A DNA stretch of 13,906 nucleotides from Flavobacteriales bacterium (GTDB lineage Bacteria; Bacteroidota; Bacteroidia; Flavobacteriales; BACL11): positions 1 to 13,906 of the forward strand of contig JABHQB010000097.1 of NCBI GenBank assembly GCA_018695965.1. The letters run 5' to 3'. The translations under genes were made by a program, and so were the position numbers. This document shows, in pieces, positions 1 through 7,656 of this stretch. Each line of letters starts with the position of its first letter. Within the stretch, counting starts at the first letter, position 1. The notes below the pieces were generated by a model. That model did no database searches, was not told the origin of the DNA, and saw only the letters and a list, made by a program, of their open reading frames with translations.

Positions 1-1908
1 AAAAAGAAAAGTTTGTTATTTATAGAGTTAGTTGGAGAGGAATTTAATGTCTATTCTGAAAAGGTGAAAAGTGCAAAAAAGCAGGAAGAATTGTTGCAAT
101 ATTTTATTCAGTATAAGATGCAATATCCGAAAAAGAAATGGATGGTATCAGAAATTCTAAAAAAGACAAATATAAGTAGAGGCATCCTAAATGCATTAGT
201 TACAAAAGGAATACTAAAATTAGAGAAAAGTGAGGTAAGCAGATTACTCCCTTCATCTGATAAAATAGAAGAAATAAAGAAATTAACAGATCAACAAGAA
301 GTAGCTTTTAAGAAAATAAAAGCCTCTTTTCAGAAAAAGGACGTATGCTTATTACATGGAGTAACATCAAGTGGAAAAACAGAGATTTATATAAAACTTA
401 TTTCGGAACAACTCAAAAAAGGAAAACAAGTCTTGTATTTGCTTCCAGAAATAGCTCTAACAACACAAATTATTAATAGACTACGAAAGCATTTTGGAAA
501 TAAAGTTGGAGTTTCTCACTCCAGAATGAATAATAATGAGAGGGTTGAGATTTGGAATGCAGTAAAAGAAAAAGATTCTACAAAAGCTCAGTATCCTATA
601 ATGCTCGGAGCTCGATCTTCTCTTTTTTTACCTTTTGATAATTTAGGATTGATTGTTGTTGATGAAGAGCATGAACCTAGCTTTAAGCAATATCAACCTT
701 CTCCCAGGTATCACGCTAGAGATGCGGCAATTTACCTTTCGTGTTTACATAAATCAAAAGTTTTGTTAGGTTCTGCAACTCCCTGTTTAGAAACATATTA
801 CAATACACAAAATAATAAGTTTGGATTGGTGGAATTAAACTCTCGTTTTGGAGAAATTCAGCTTCCGGAAATTCATATAGTAGATATAAAAAGAGTTCAT
901 CAGAAAAAACAAATGGAATACCATTTTTCACCTTTTTTGATAAAAAATATTGAGGAGGCTTTAGAAAAAGGTAAGCAGATTATATTGTTTCAGAATAGGA
1001 GAGGGTTTGCTCCTCTTTTGGAATGTAATAAATGTAGCTGGACTCCAAAATGTAATCATTGTGATGTTAGTTTAACCTATCATAAACACTCTCATTCACT
1101 TAGGTGTCATTATTGTGGATACAACATAGAAAAGACATTGAGTTGCAAGTCTTGCGGACATAATGAGATGGATGATAAAGGATTTGGAACTGAGCAAATA
1201 GAAGAGGAGTTAAAAGTACTTTTTCCAGAAGCGAGAACTAAACGGATGGATCATGATACCACCAGAAGAAAACATGCTTATTCTCAAATAATAAATGAAT
1301 TTGAAGGAGGTGTGGTAGACATACTTATCGGAACACAAATGGTGACTAAAGGATTGGACTTTGATAATGTTTCATTAGTAGGAGTATTAAATGCAGATAG
1401 CATGCTAAAGTTTCCTGATTTTAGAGCACTAGAAAGATCTTATCAATTAATGAGTCAGGTAGCGGGCAGGGCTGGTAGAAAAGGAGATAGAGGAAAAGTG
1501 ATTATACAAACCTTTGATGAGAAACACGAGATAATTCATCAAGTTAAAAATCATGATTATTCTTCAATGCGTAAGAAACAATTAGAGGAGAGAAAAATAT
1601 TTAAGTACCCTCCATTTTGTAGGATAATCTCTGTAAACTTGCAACATAAAAACGAACAAAAATTAGATAATTTATCTAGTAAATTTGCTATTTCTCTTAG
1701 GAAAAGTTTTGGAAATAGAGTTTTGGGACCTGAATCCCCAGGAGTAAGTAAAATTAGGAATTATTACCATAAAAATATTTTACTAAAAATAGAAACAGAC
1801 GCATCTATTACTAATGCGAAAAATATTCTTTCTAGTATTATTGATAAGTATAAGCAGCTAAAAGATTTTAGAGTTCTAAGAATTAATATAGATGTAGATC
1901 CGTACTAA
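1..1908 (+). CDS. priA: Primosomal protein N' (PriA helicase), 5' end cut off by window
   Basis: PriA is a superfamily 2, 3'-to-5' DNA helicase that recognises abandoned replication forks and reloads the replisome. The visible part holds a Walker A motif (GVTSSGKT, encoded near 358-381), the DEEH box near 661-672, and eight cysteines between 1024 and 1155 in CxxC pairs, which form the two zinc sites typical of PriA. Helicase motifs follow (GTQMVTKGLDF near 1330, then QVAGRAGR near 1460). The frame is open to base 1, so the TTG at 13 is not the real start. Full-length bacteroidete PriA is around 800 residues, so I infer that roughly 180 residues, mainly the N-terminal DNA-binding domain, lie upstream. 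The first visible residues fit the winged-helix region. The gene ends 7 nt from the convergent rluA-type gene, with no hairpin between them. Confidence 0.96.
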   Translation, partial: KKKSLLFIELVGEEFNVYSEKVKSAKKQEELLQYFIQYKMQYPKKKWMVSEILKKTNISRGILNALVTKGILKLEKSEVSRLLPSSDKIEEIKKLTDQQEVAFKKIKASFQKKDVCLLHGVTSSGKTEIYIKLISEQLKKGKQVLYLLPEIALTTQIINRLRKHFGNKVGVSHSRMNNNERVEIWNAVKEKDSTKAQYPIMLGARSSLFLPFDNLGLIVVDEEHEPSFKQYQPSPRYHARDAAIYLSCLHKSKVLLGSATPCLETYYNTQNNKFGLVELNSRFGEIQLPEIHIVDIKRVHQKKQMEYHFSPFLIKNIEEALEKGKQIILFQNRRGFAPLLECNKCSWTPKCNHCDVSLTYHKHSHSLRCHYCGYNIEKTLSCKSCGHNEMDDKGFGTEQIEEELKVLFPEARTKRMDHDTTRRKHAYSQIINEFEGGVVDILIGTQMVTKGLDFDNVSLVGVLNADSMLKFPDFRALERSYQLMSQVAGRAGRKGDRGKVIIQTFDEKHEIIHQVKNHDYSSMRKKQLEERKIFKYPPFCRIISVNLQHKNEQKLDNLSSKFAISLRKSFGNRVLGPESPGVSKIRNYYHKNILLKIETDASITNAKNILSSIIDKYKQLKDFRVLRINIDVDPY

Positions 1909-1915
1909 GGAATGA

Positions 1916-2578
1916 TTATTTACAAGCATCCCACACGCTATCTTTTGGAGTGGGAGCTACAATAGTAATAGGTTCTTTCTTCACTGGATGTATAAATTCA
2001 AGCTTTTGTGCTAATAGGTGTATGGAAGCATCTTTATTAGATCGTTTAGCTCCATATTTTAAATCCCCTTTAATAATACATCCAATATTTGCTAACTGAA
2101 CTCTTATTTGATGGTGTCGGCCAGTTTGTGGTCTAATCTCTAACAGATAAAAGTTATCTAATGTTTTAAGTAGTTTGTAGTCAAGTATAGCATGCTTTCC
2201 ATTATTCCCTTTAGTAACATAAGATTTATTTTGTTTCTGGTTTTTCCGTAAGTAGTTATCTAAAGTATCAATAGTATTAGGTGGGAGATTTTCTACGACA
2301 GCCCAATATGTTTTTTGTACTTTTTTTTCTCTAAATTGCTCGTTCATTCTACTTAAAGCTTTTGAAGTACGGGCGTATAAAACAATTCCAGAAGTTGGCC
2401 GGTCTAATCGGTGTATGGTTCCTAAAAAAACTTCTCCTGGCTTATTGTATTTTTTTTTGATGTACTCCTTTACAAAATCAGATAGGGGAGTATCTCCAGT
2501 TTTATCTCCTTGTACTATATCTCCCGATTTTTTGTTTACTGCAATAAGGTGGTTGTCCTCATACAATACTTCAATCAT
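1916..2578 (-). CDS. RluA-family RNA pseudouridine synthase
   Basis: This 220-residue enzyme should convert specific uridines in rRNA or tRNA to pseudouridine. It carries the RluA signature HRLDRPTSG at residues 56-64, with Asp59 as the expected catalytic aspartate, and the later family motif RPQTGRHHQIRVQL near residues 150-165. It has no N-terminal S4 RNA-binding domain, so it belongs with the short single-domain members (RluA/TruC-like) and not with RluC or RluD. The target base cannot be read from sequence, so I give no gene symbol. The ATG overlaps the stop codon of panB by one base (TAATG), which suggests translational coupling. It is the last gene of the operon that starts at 3601. Confidence 0.93.
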   Translation of the reverse strand: MIEVLYEDNHLIAVNKKSGDIVQGDKTGDTPLSDFVKEYIKKKYNKPGEVFLGTIHRLDRPTSGIVLYARTSKALSRMNEQFREKKVQKTYWAVVENLPPNTIDTLDNYLRKNQKQNKSYVTKGNNGKHAILDYKLLKTLDNFYLLEIRPQTGRHHQIRVQLANIGCIIKGDLKYGAKRSNKDASIHLLAQKLEFIHPVKKEPITIVAPTPKDSVWDACK

Positions 2579-3396
2579 TAGTATTGTTCTTTATCGTTTG
2601 GAAAACTTCTAGACTTTACATCAGAAACATAGTTTTGTACAGCTCCTGTAATATCTTCATATAGGTTAAGATATCTTCTTAAAAACCTTGGATTGAATTC
2701 ATGATTCATACCTAGCATATCGTGTAAAACTAATACTTGTCCGTCTACATCTGCCCCTGCTCCAATTCCTATGATAGGTATAGAAACACTTTCCGCTACT
2801 CTTTTCGCTAGTTTTGCTGGAACCTTTTCTAAAACAATAGAAAAACATCCAGTTTCTTCTAGAATTTTAGCATCTGCGATTAATTTTTCTGCTTCTTCCT
2901 CATCTTTTGCTCGTACCGTATAGGTTCCAAATTTATAGATGGATTGAGGAGTAAGTCCTAAATGTCCCATAACAGGAATTCCTGCAGTTAATATTCTTTC
3001 AACAGATTCAATAATTTCTGAACCACCTTCTAATTTTACTGAGTGTCCACCACTTTCTTTCATTATTCTAATAGCGTTAGAAAGAGCTTCTTTCGAATTT
3101 CCTTGATAGGATCCAAATGGCATATCTACTACCACTAGACATCTGTTAATAGCTCTTACAACAGAGGCAGCGTGATAGATCATTTCATTCAGAGTAATAG
3201 GAAGTGTAGTTTCGTGTCCGGCCATTACATTTGATGCTGAATCACCAACCAAAATAATATCAATACCTGCTGAATCTACAATCTTTGCCAGAGTATAATC
3301 GTAAGCAGTAAGCATAGATATTTTCTCACCGTTCAGCTTCATTGCTTGAAGACTATTTGTAGTTATTTTTTTATATTTTCCTTTTGATACTGACAT
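2578..3396 (-). CDS. panB: 3-methyl-2-oxobutanoate hydroxymethyltransferase (ketopantoate hydroxymethyltransferase)
   Basis: PanB transfers a one-carbon unit from 5,10-methylene-tetrahydrofolate to 2-oxoisovalerate. This gives ketopantoate, the first committed step of pantothenate and coenzyme A synthesis in the cytoplasm. The 272-residue length is normal for the family. The expected metal- and substrate-binding residues are all visible: Asp52 in LVGDSASN, Asp91 in VDMPFGSY, Lys121 and Glu123 in VKLEGG, and the catalytic-region Glu190 in IVLEKVP. The motifs MGHLGLTPQS and GIGAGADVDGQ are also present. The start lies 1 nt after the stop of the small upstream gene, so both are probably read from the same promoter near 3624-3631. 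I see no other pan gene in the window. Confidence 0.97.
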   Translation of the reverse strand: MSVSKGKYKKITTNSLQAMKLNGEKISMLTAYDYTLAKIVDSAGIDIILVGDSASNVMAGHETTLPITLNEMIYHAASVVRAINRCLVVVDMPFGSYQGNSKEALSNAIRIMKESGGHSVKLEGGSEIIESVERILTAGIPVMGHLGLTPQSIYKFGTYTVRAKDEEEAEKLIADAKILEETGCFSIVLEKVPAKLAKRVAESVSIPIIGIGAGADVDGQVLVLHDMLGMNHEFNPRFLRRYLNLYEDITGAVQNYVSDVKSRSFPNDKEQY

Positions 3397-3397
3397 T

Positions 3398-3601
3398 CTA
3401 TTTGTTGTTTAATTTCACTATGAAGGCGTCTTTATATCCCATTTCAACAAGTTTGTTTTTATGTTCTACAGCTGAGTTCGAGTTATCAAATTTTCCAGAC
3501 ATATAAAGGTAAGTTCCATTTTCACATTCTGTAATATTTTGAGAAAAAGAAATTACAGAAAACAAAATGGTAAAGAGTATGATCGATAAAAGTTTTTTCA
3601 T
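3398..3601 (-). CDS. Tiny exported protein with a partial SPOR-like sequence
   Basis: This is a 67-residue protein. A hydrophobic signal peptide (about residues 1-20, ending ISFS) is followed by Gln21, leaving a mature chain of about 47 residues. The mature part has the pattern YLYMSGKF...A...KNKLVEMGYKDAFIV. It resembles the second half of SPOR domains, which bind glycan strands of peptidoglycan, and the similar stretch found at the ends of some larger bacteroidete envelope proteins. A full SPOR domain is about 70 residues, so this is at best half of one. It is the first gene of an operon with panB (1-nt gap) and the pseudouridine synthase. Its ATG sits 22 nt downstream of a TAnnTTTG box. 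The gene looks real because of its signal peptide and operon spacing; the SPOR link is tentative. Confidence 0.7.
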   Translation of the reverse strand: MKKLLSIILFTILFSVISFSQNITECENGTYLYMSGKFDNSNSAVEHKNKLVEMGYKDAFIVKLNNK

Positions 3602-3623
3602 CTTACTACATATTTAATAGATG

Positions 3624-3631
3624 CAAATCTA
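3624..3631 (-). promoter_or_regulatory. -7 box (TAGATTTG) of the panB operon
   Basis: On the minus strand this is an exact match to TAnnTTTG, the -7 consensus of Bacteroidota vegetative promoters. It lies 22 nt before the ATG of the small SPOR-like gene. No TTTG is seen at the expected -33 position, so the call rests on one half of the promoter. Confidence 0.45.
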
Positions 3632-3652
3632 CAAATATGTTATTAAAATAAG

Positions 3653-3660
3653 TAAGTTTG
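3653..3660 (+). promoter_or_regulatory. -7 box (TAAGTTTG) of the lipoprotein gene
   Basis: This exact TAnnTTTG match ends 5 nt before the ATG at 3666. If it is used, the mRNA would be leaderless or nearly so. It also argues for the start at 3666 over the upstream in-frame ATG at 3621, which would lie in front of the promoter. No clear -33 element is visible. Confidence 0.45.
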
Positions 3661-3665
3661 CCGTC

Positions 3666-4655
3666 ATGAAAAAAATTACATTTTTATTTCTACTTTCTTC
3701 AATTCTTTTTTCTTCATGTGAAACAGATTTTACTGTAAATGCAGATTGGAAAGAAGTAACAGTTGTTTACGGACTGTTAGATCAGAGTCAGGAAAAGCAA
3801 TATATCAGAATAAATAAAGCGTTTCTTGGTAATGAAAATGCTTATGTGATGGCTTCTGTAGCAGATTCTATTAACTATAATCCTAATAATTTGGAAGTAA
3901 AGATTGAAAAACTTTCTGCTTCAGGAAATGTTTTAGCAACTAAGATACTTACAGATACAATTATGTTTAAGGAAGATGGTTTGTTTTCTGTAGAAGAGAA
4001 TATAATCTATGTTTTTGATACAGACAATTTTCTGAATGAAGAAAAAGAATATAAATTAACCATCACAAATTTAGTTTCTGGAAATATTATCAGTTCCCAG
4101 ACTAAATTGATTCATAATCTTAGTTTGATGTCAGCATTTAATAATTCGGCATATAAAATGGGGTTTTATAGTCAGTCAGGAGATTTTTCGAATACAACAA
4201 TAGAATGGACTCACTCAAAAAATGCCGCTATTTACCAAATGACTTTATTTGTAAATTACACAGAATATGGTGCTGATACAATAGTTAAGACTGTTCAGAA
4301 AGTATATCCAATTATTGAGTATGACGGAAATCCAAATATGAGTCAGCAAATAACAGGAGAGGAGTTTTTTAATCTTTTAGCTTATAATATTCCTTCAAGT
4401 ACAACTGTAAATAGGAGAATTAATAACTTGGATATATTATTTTCTGTTGGTACTGCTGATTTGAATACTTATATTAATTTGAACGAACCACCTACAGGAA
4501 TTGTTCAGGAAAGAGATTTGTTTACAAATATTGATGGTGGAATTGGTTTGTTTACTGCAAGATATAATAAAATGCAAGAGAATATCTTTCTTACGACTAC
4601 CACAAAAGAGGCGATTGCTACCCATTTGGATTCTTTAAATTTTATATTTCCATAA
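3666..4655 (+). CDS. Lipoprotein of unknown family
   Basis: This protein has 329 residues. It has a lipoprotein signal peptide: MKK, a hydrophobic core, then the lipobox LFSSC with Cys18 as the acylated residue. Acidic residues follow (Cys-Glu-Thr-Asp), as in some surface-exposed bacteroidete lipoproteins. The rest looks beta-rich, with short segments such as VTVVYGLLD, YIRINKAFLG and EYKLTITN. Its plan (lipobox, an opening strand, then an 'ordinary ligand fold' style repeat) recalls DUF4249-type lipoproteins, but I cannot confirm membership. I chose the ATG at 3666 because it begins the signal peptide directly. The alternative ATG at 3621 would add 15 residues in front of it. The gene appears to be transcribed alone and is followed by a hairpin at 4656-4686. 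It probably sits in the outer membrane; its function is unknown. Confidence 0.85.
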   Translation: MKKITFLFLLSSILFSSCETDFTVNADWKEVTVVYGLLDQSQEKQYIRINKAFLGNENAYVMASVADSINYNPNNLEVKIEKLSASGNVLATKILTDTIMFKEDGLFSVEENIIYVFDTDNFLNEEKEYKLTITNLVSGNIISSQTKLIHNLSLMSAFNNSAYKMGFYSQSGDFSNTTIEWTHSKNAAIYQMTLFVNYTEYGADTIVKTVQKVYPIIEYDGNPNMSQQITGEEFFNLLAYNIPSSTTVNRRINNLDILFSVGTADLNTYINLNEPPTGIVQERDLFTNIDGGIGLFTARYNKMQENIFLTTTTKEAIATHLDSLNFIFP

Positions 4656-4686
4656 ACTGACTATCTGTCAGTAGTTTATTTTATTT
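4656..4686 (+). terminator. Hairpin terminator after the lipoprotein gene
   Basis: The arms ACTGAC (4656-4661) and GTCAGT (4667-4672) form a perfect 6-bp stem with a 5-nt loop, starting right after the TAA. A T-rich but interrupted tract follows, so it is a weak to moderate intrinsic terminator. A competing pairing GTAGT (4671-4675) with ACTAC (4688-4692) is also possible. Confidence 0.55.
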
Positions 4687-4728
4687 CACTACTTAGAACT
4701 GTTTTTTTTTGTCAGTTTTATCTTATTT
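4666..4728. repeat. Imperfect direct repeat upstream of dnaK
   Basis: Two copies of TGTCAGT-(AG)-TTTAT-Y-TTATTT lie at 4666-4686 and 4710-4728. They agree at 18 of 19 aligned bases and differ by a 2-base insertion in the first copy. The first copy forms part of the terminator hairpin. The second lies in the spacer of the predicted dnaK promoter. The GTCAGT of either copy can pair with the ACTGAC at 4656-4661. Confidence 0.6.
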
Positions 4729-4738
4729 GATTGATTTG
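4708..4738 (+). promoter_or_regulatory. Predicted dnaK promoter (TTTG-N19-TTGATTTG)
   Basis: A -33 box TTTG (4708-4711) and a -7 box TTGATTTG (4731-4738, one mismatch to TAnnTTTG) are separated by exactly 19 nt, the preferred Bacteroidota spacing. Transcription would start near 4745, giving a leader of about 50 nt before the ATG at 4798. No CIRCE element (TTAGCACTC-N9-GAGTGCTAA) is present, so HrcA control is unlikely here. Confidence 0.55.
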
Positions 4739-4797
4739 GCATAATATTTCCATAATAAAGATGGTAGAAACTAATTATTAAATTAAAATAAAGTAAA

Positions 4798-6702
4798 ATG
4801 AGTAAAATTATTGGAATCGATTTAGGAACAACAAATTCTTGTGTTTCAGTTATGGAAGGAAACGAGCCAGTTGTAATCCCAAATGCGGAAGGAAACAGAA
4901 CCACCCCTTCAATTGTTGCTTTTATTGAAGGAGGAGAAAGAAAAGTAGGAGATTCTGCAAAGCGTCAGGCTATTACAAATCCTGAGAAAACCATTTATTC
5001 TATAAAAAGATTTATGGGAGAGTCATTTACAAAGATGGCTAAAGAAATAAAGAATGTACCTTATAAAGTAGTAAAAGGAGACAACAACACTCCTAGAGTT
5101 GAGATTGATGGAAGAAAATATACTCCTCAAGAAATTTCAGCTATGGTGCTCCAAAAAATGAAGAAAACAGCTGAAGACTACTTAGGAACAACAGTGTCAG
5201 AGGCGGTAGTAACTGTGCCGGCATATTTTAATGACGCACAAAGACAAGCTACTAAAGAAGCTGCTGAGATTGCTGGTCTAAAAGTAAGTAGAATAATTAA
5301 CGAGCCTACAGCTGCGGCCCTTGCTTACGGAATAGATAAAGGAGATATAGATAGAACAATTGCAGTGTTTGATTTAGGTGGTGGTACTTTTGATGTGTCT
5401 ATTCTAGAATTAGGAGATGGAGTATTTGAGGTAAAGTCAACAAATGGAGATACTCATTTAGGAGGAGATAATTTTGATCAAGTAATTATTGATTGGCTTG
5501 CTGAAGCATTTAAATCTGAAGAAGGAATTGATTTAAGAGAAGACCCTGCAGCTTTACAAAGACTAAAAGAGTCTGCTGAAAAAGCTAAAGTAGAACTATC
5601 TTCTGCTACTTCAACTGAAATAAATTTACCTTATGTTACAGCTACAGATTCAGGACCTAAACACTTGGTAAAAAAATTGAGTAGAGCGCAATTTGAAAAA
5701 TTAGCAGATAGTTTGATTCAAGCTACTATTACTCCTTGTAAGAAAGCTATGAAAGATGCTGGTTTGTCTAAGTCAGACATTGATGAGGTTATCTTAGTGG
5801 GAGGTTCTACCAGAATTCCTGCAATACAAGAAGCAGTAAAAAAATATTTTGGAAAAGATCCATCAAAAGGTGTAAATCCGGATGAAGTTGTTGCTGTTGG
5901 AGCAGCTATTCAGGGAGGGGTGCTTACTGGTGATGTAACAGATGTATTACTTTTAGATGTAACACCACTTTCTTTAGGAATTGAAACCATGAATGGTGTA
6001 TTTACAAAGATGATTGAATCAAACACTACTATTCCTACAAAAAAATCAGAAGTTTTCTCAACAGCTGCAGATAATCAACCAGCAGTTGATATTAGAGTAG
6101 GACAGGGTGAAAGACCAATGTTTGAAGGGAATAAAGAAATTGGTAGATTCCAATTAGCAGATATCCCACCTGCTCCAAGAGGAGTTCCGCAAATTGAAGT
6201 TACTTTCGATATTGATGCAAATGGAATTTTGAACGTAACAGCTAAGGATAAAGCTACTGGTAAAGAGCAAAACATTAAGATTGAAGCTTCTTCAGGACTT
6301 TCGGATGATGAAATTGAAAAAATGAAAAAAGAAGCAGAAGCAAATGCAGATGAAGATAATAAAGCTAAAGAAACTGCTGAGAAAGTAAATGCAGCGGATG
6401 GTATGATTTTTCAAACCGAAAAACAACTTAAAGAGTTTGGGGATAAATTATCTGATGATAAGAAAGCTCCGATTGAAGAATCTTTGTCAGAACTTAAAAA
6501 AGCTCATGAAAGTAAAGATTTGGAAGCAATTGATTCTGCAATGGAAACAATAAACACTGCTTGGACCGCTGCTTCTGAGGAAATGTATAAAGCATCTCAA
6601 ACAGAAGGAGCTAATCCAGAAAATACAGATTCTGATGAGACACCATCTGATGATGTAACAGATGTAGAATTTGAAGAAGTGAAAGAAGAAGACGAGAAAT
6701 AA
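4798..6702 (+). CDS. dnaK: Molecular chaperone DnaK (Hsp70)
   Basis: DnaK is the ATP-driven Hsp70 chaperone that binds exposed hydrophobic stretches of unfolded proteins, helped by DnaJ and GrpE. The 634-residue length matches the family (638 in E. coli). The nucleotide-binding domain shows GIDLGTTNS at the N-terminus, FDLGGGTFDVS at about 191-201 and VGGSTRIP at about 334-341. The interdomain linker and start of the substrate-binding domain, DVLLLDVTPLSLG, follow at about 382-394. The C-terminus is acidic and carries the bacterial tail motif DVEFEEV. The gene stands alone: grpE and dnaJ are not next to it, as is common in flavobacteria. It has its own predicted promoter (4708-4738) and a strong terminator (6728-6754), so it is probably a single-gene transcript. 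Confidence 0.99.
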   Translation: MSKIIGIDLGTTNSCVSVMEGNEPVVIPNAEGNRTTPSIVAFIEGGERKVGDSAKRQAITNPEKTIYSIKRFMGESFTKMAKEIKNVPYKVVKGDNNTPRVEIDGRKYTPQEISAMVLQKMKKTAEDYLGTTVSEAVVTVPAYFNDAQRQATKEAAEIAGLKVSRIINEPTAAALAYGIDKGDIDRTIAVFDLGGGTFDVSILELGDGVFEVKSTNGDTHLGGDNFDQVIIDWLAEAFKSEEGIDLREDPAALQRLKESAEKAKVELSSATSTEINLPYVTATDSGPKHLVKKLSRAQFEKLADSLIQATITPCKKAMKDAGLSKSDIDEVILVGGSTRIPAIQEAVKKYFGKDPSKGVNPDEVVAVGAAIQGGVLTGDVTDVLLLDVTPLSLGIETMNGVFTKMIESNTTIPTKKSEVFSTAADNQPAVDIRVGQGERPMFEGNKEIGRFQLADIPPAPRGVPQIEVTFDIDANGILNVTAKDKATGKEQNIKIEASSGLSDDEIEKMKKEAEANADEDNKAKETAEKVNAADGMIFQTEKQLKEFGDKLSDDKKAPIEESLSELKKAHESKDLEAIDSAMETINTAWTAASEEMYKASQTEGANPENTDSDETPSDDVTDVEFEEVKEEDEK

Positions 6703-6727
6703 AAATCAGTTTTCATAATACTTAAAG

Positions 6728-6754
6728 AAGCCCGCTTTATTAGTGGGCTTTTTT
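6728..6754 (+). terminator. Strong intrinsic terminator of dnaK
   Basis: AAGCCCGC (6728-6735) pairs with GTGGGCTT (6743-6750), an 8-bp stem with one G-T pair and a 7-nt loop. It is followed by an uninterrupted T run to 6754. This is the clearest plus-strand terminator in the window. Confidence 0.9.
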
Positions 6755-6757
6755 ATT

Positions 6758-6765
6758 TACTTTTG
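6758..6765 (+). promoter_or_regulatory. -7 box (TACTTTTG) of the T9SS-protein gene
   Basis: An exact TAnnTTTG match ends 8 nt before the ATG at 6774, so the mRNA would have almost no leader. The expected -33 region falls inside the dnaK terminator hairpin, where only TTTA (6736-6739, in the loop) resembles TTTG. The same octamer precedes rsmE on the other strand. Confidence 0.45.
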
Positions 6766-6773
6766 CTTGTACT

Positions 6774-7655
6774 ATGAAGAAGATTATTGTCATTTTATTA
6801 TTTGTACCATTTTTATTAAAGTCTCAAGATGCTTTTATTAGCGGGAATGATACTATTTGCGATAATGAAGGAGATGCTGAGGTTAAAATCTCTTTTAATG
6901 GTACTGCTCCGTTTGAATTTGTGTACGCAATAAACGGAATAAATCAATCATCTATTACCACATTTATAAATCCGCATTTTATTCTATCATCAGAGGAAGG
7001 AACTTATTCGTTAGTTTCTTATTCGGCAAATGGATTTGCAGGAACAGTTAATGGTAACGCAATGATTACAATTCTTCAGGCACCAACTGCAATCATCTCT
7101 ACTATTACTGATACTATAAGTATTCTTAATCCTTCTTTACATCTTACATCAAATTCTGTGGGAGATATAAGCGTACAATCATGGAATTATGGTTATGACG
7201 CTCTTTTTGATACAATAGATAACCCTGTCCACACCTTTCCTTTAGATTCACAAGGATTAGGAATTGCTGCTACATATACGGTTTCGCTAATTGTAATAGA
7301 TGATAATAATTGTAAGGATACTACCTCTAAAACTATATTTATTGAAAATGACTATTGGATATATTTCCCAAATTCATTTACTCCTGATAATGACAATATA
7401 AATGATAAATTCTGTATTGAATATTCTGGAATAAGAGAGAATACATTCTCTTTTTATATATTAAATAGAAATGGGGATATTCTATTTGAGACTAATTATT
7501 CTAAATCATTAAAATGTAGCGAAAATGGAGGTTGGGACGGTAAAGATAATGATGGAAATGATATTATGCCTGGAATCTATGTTTATGAATTATATTTTCA
7601 GGAGTGGGATGGATGGAAAAACACCAAACACGGAACTATAAATTTAGTTAGGTAA
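6774..7655 (+). CDS. Small secreted protein with type B T9SS sorting domain
   Basis: This 293-residue protein is predicted to be exported and then moved across the outer membrane by the type IX secretion system. In order it shows: a signal peptide (1-17, ending LKS, with Gln18 next); an immunoglobulin-like region (about 20-104, SGNDTIC... and APFEFVYAING); a PKD-like beta domain (about 105-190, ending TVSLIVIDDNNCKDTTSKT); and the gliding-motility-associated C-terminal domain (about 196-293). That last domain has its hallmark FPNSFTPDNDNINDKF, GGWDGKDNDGN and PGIYVYELYF segments. It is the CHU_C/TIGR04131-type sorting signal, usually found on much larger adhesins or enzymes. I see no enzymatic domain, so an adhesive or structural surface role is an inference. 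The gene ends 1 nt from the convergent DUF4159 gene. Confidence 0.9.
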   Translation: MKKIIVILLFVPFLLKSQDAFISGNDTICDNEGDAEVKISFNGTAPFEFVYAINGINQSSITTFINPHFILSSEEGTYSLVSYSANGFAGTVNGNAMITILQAPTAIISTITDTISILNPSLHLTSNSVGDISVQSWNYGYDALFDTIDNPVHTFPLDSQGLGIAATYTVSLIVIDDNNCKDTTSKTIFIENDYWIYFPNSFTPDNDNINDKFCIEYSGIRENTFSFYILNRNGDILFETNYSKSLKCSENGGWDGKDNDGNDIMPGIYVYELYFQEWDGWKNTKHGTINLVR

Positions 7656-7656
7656 A

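Noticed and set aside
13..15. TTG as the start codon of priA
   Set aside because: The frame is open to base 1, and the PriA N-terminal domain is missing, so the gene simply continues upstream of the window.
3621..3665. Upstream ATG giving a 15-residue longer lipoprotein
   Set aside because: It would bury the lipoprotein signal peptide and lie in front of the -7 box; the ATG at 3666 starts MKK directly.
4739..4797. CIRCE/HrcA operator before dnaK
   Set aside because: No TTAGCACTC or GAGTGCTAA arm is present anywhere in the gap.
4437..4904. Minus-strand open frames across the lipoprotein end and dnaK start
   Set aside because: They are opposite supported genes, and their translations look like random low-complexity AT-rich sequence.
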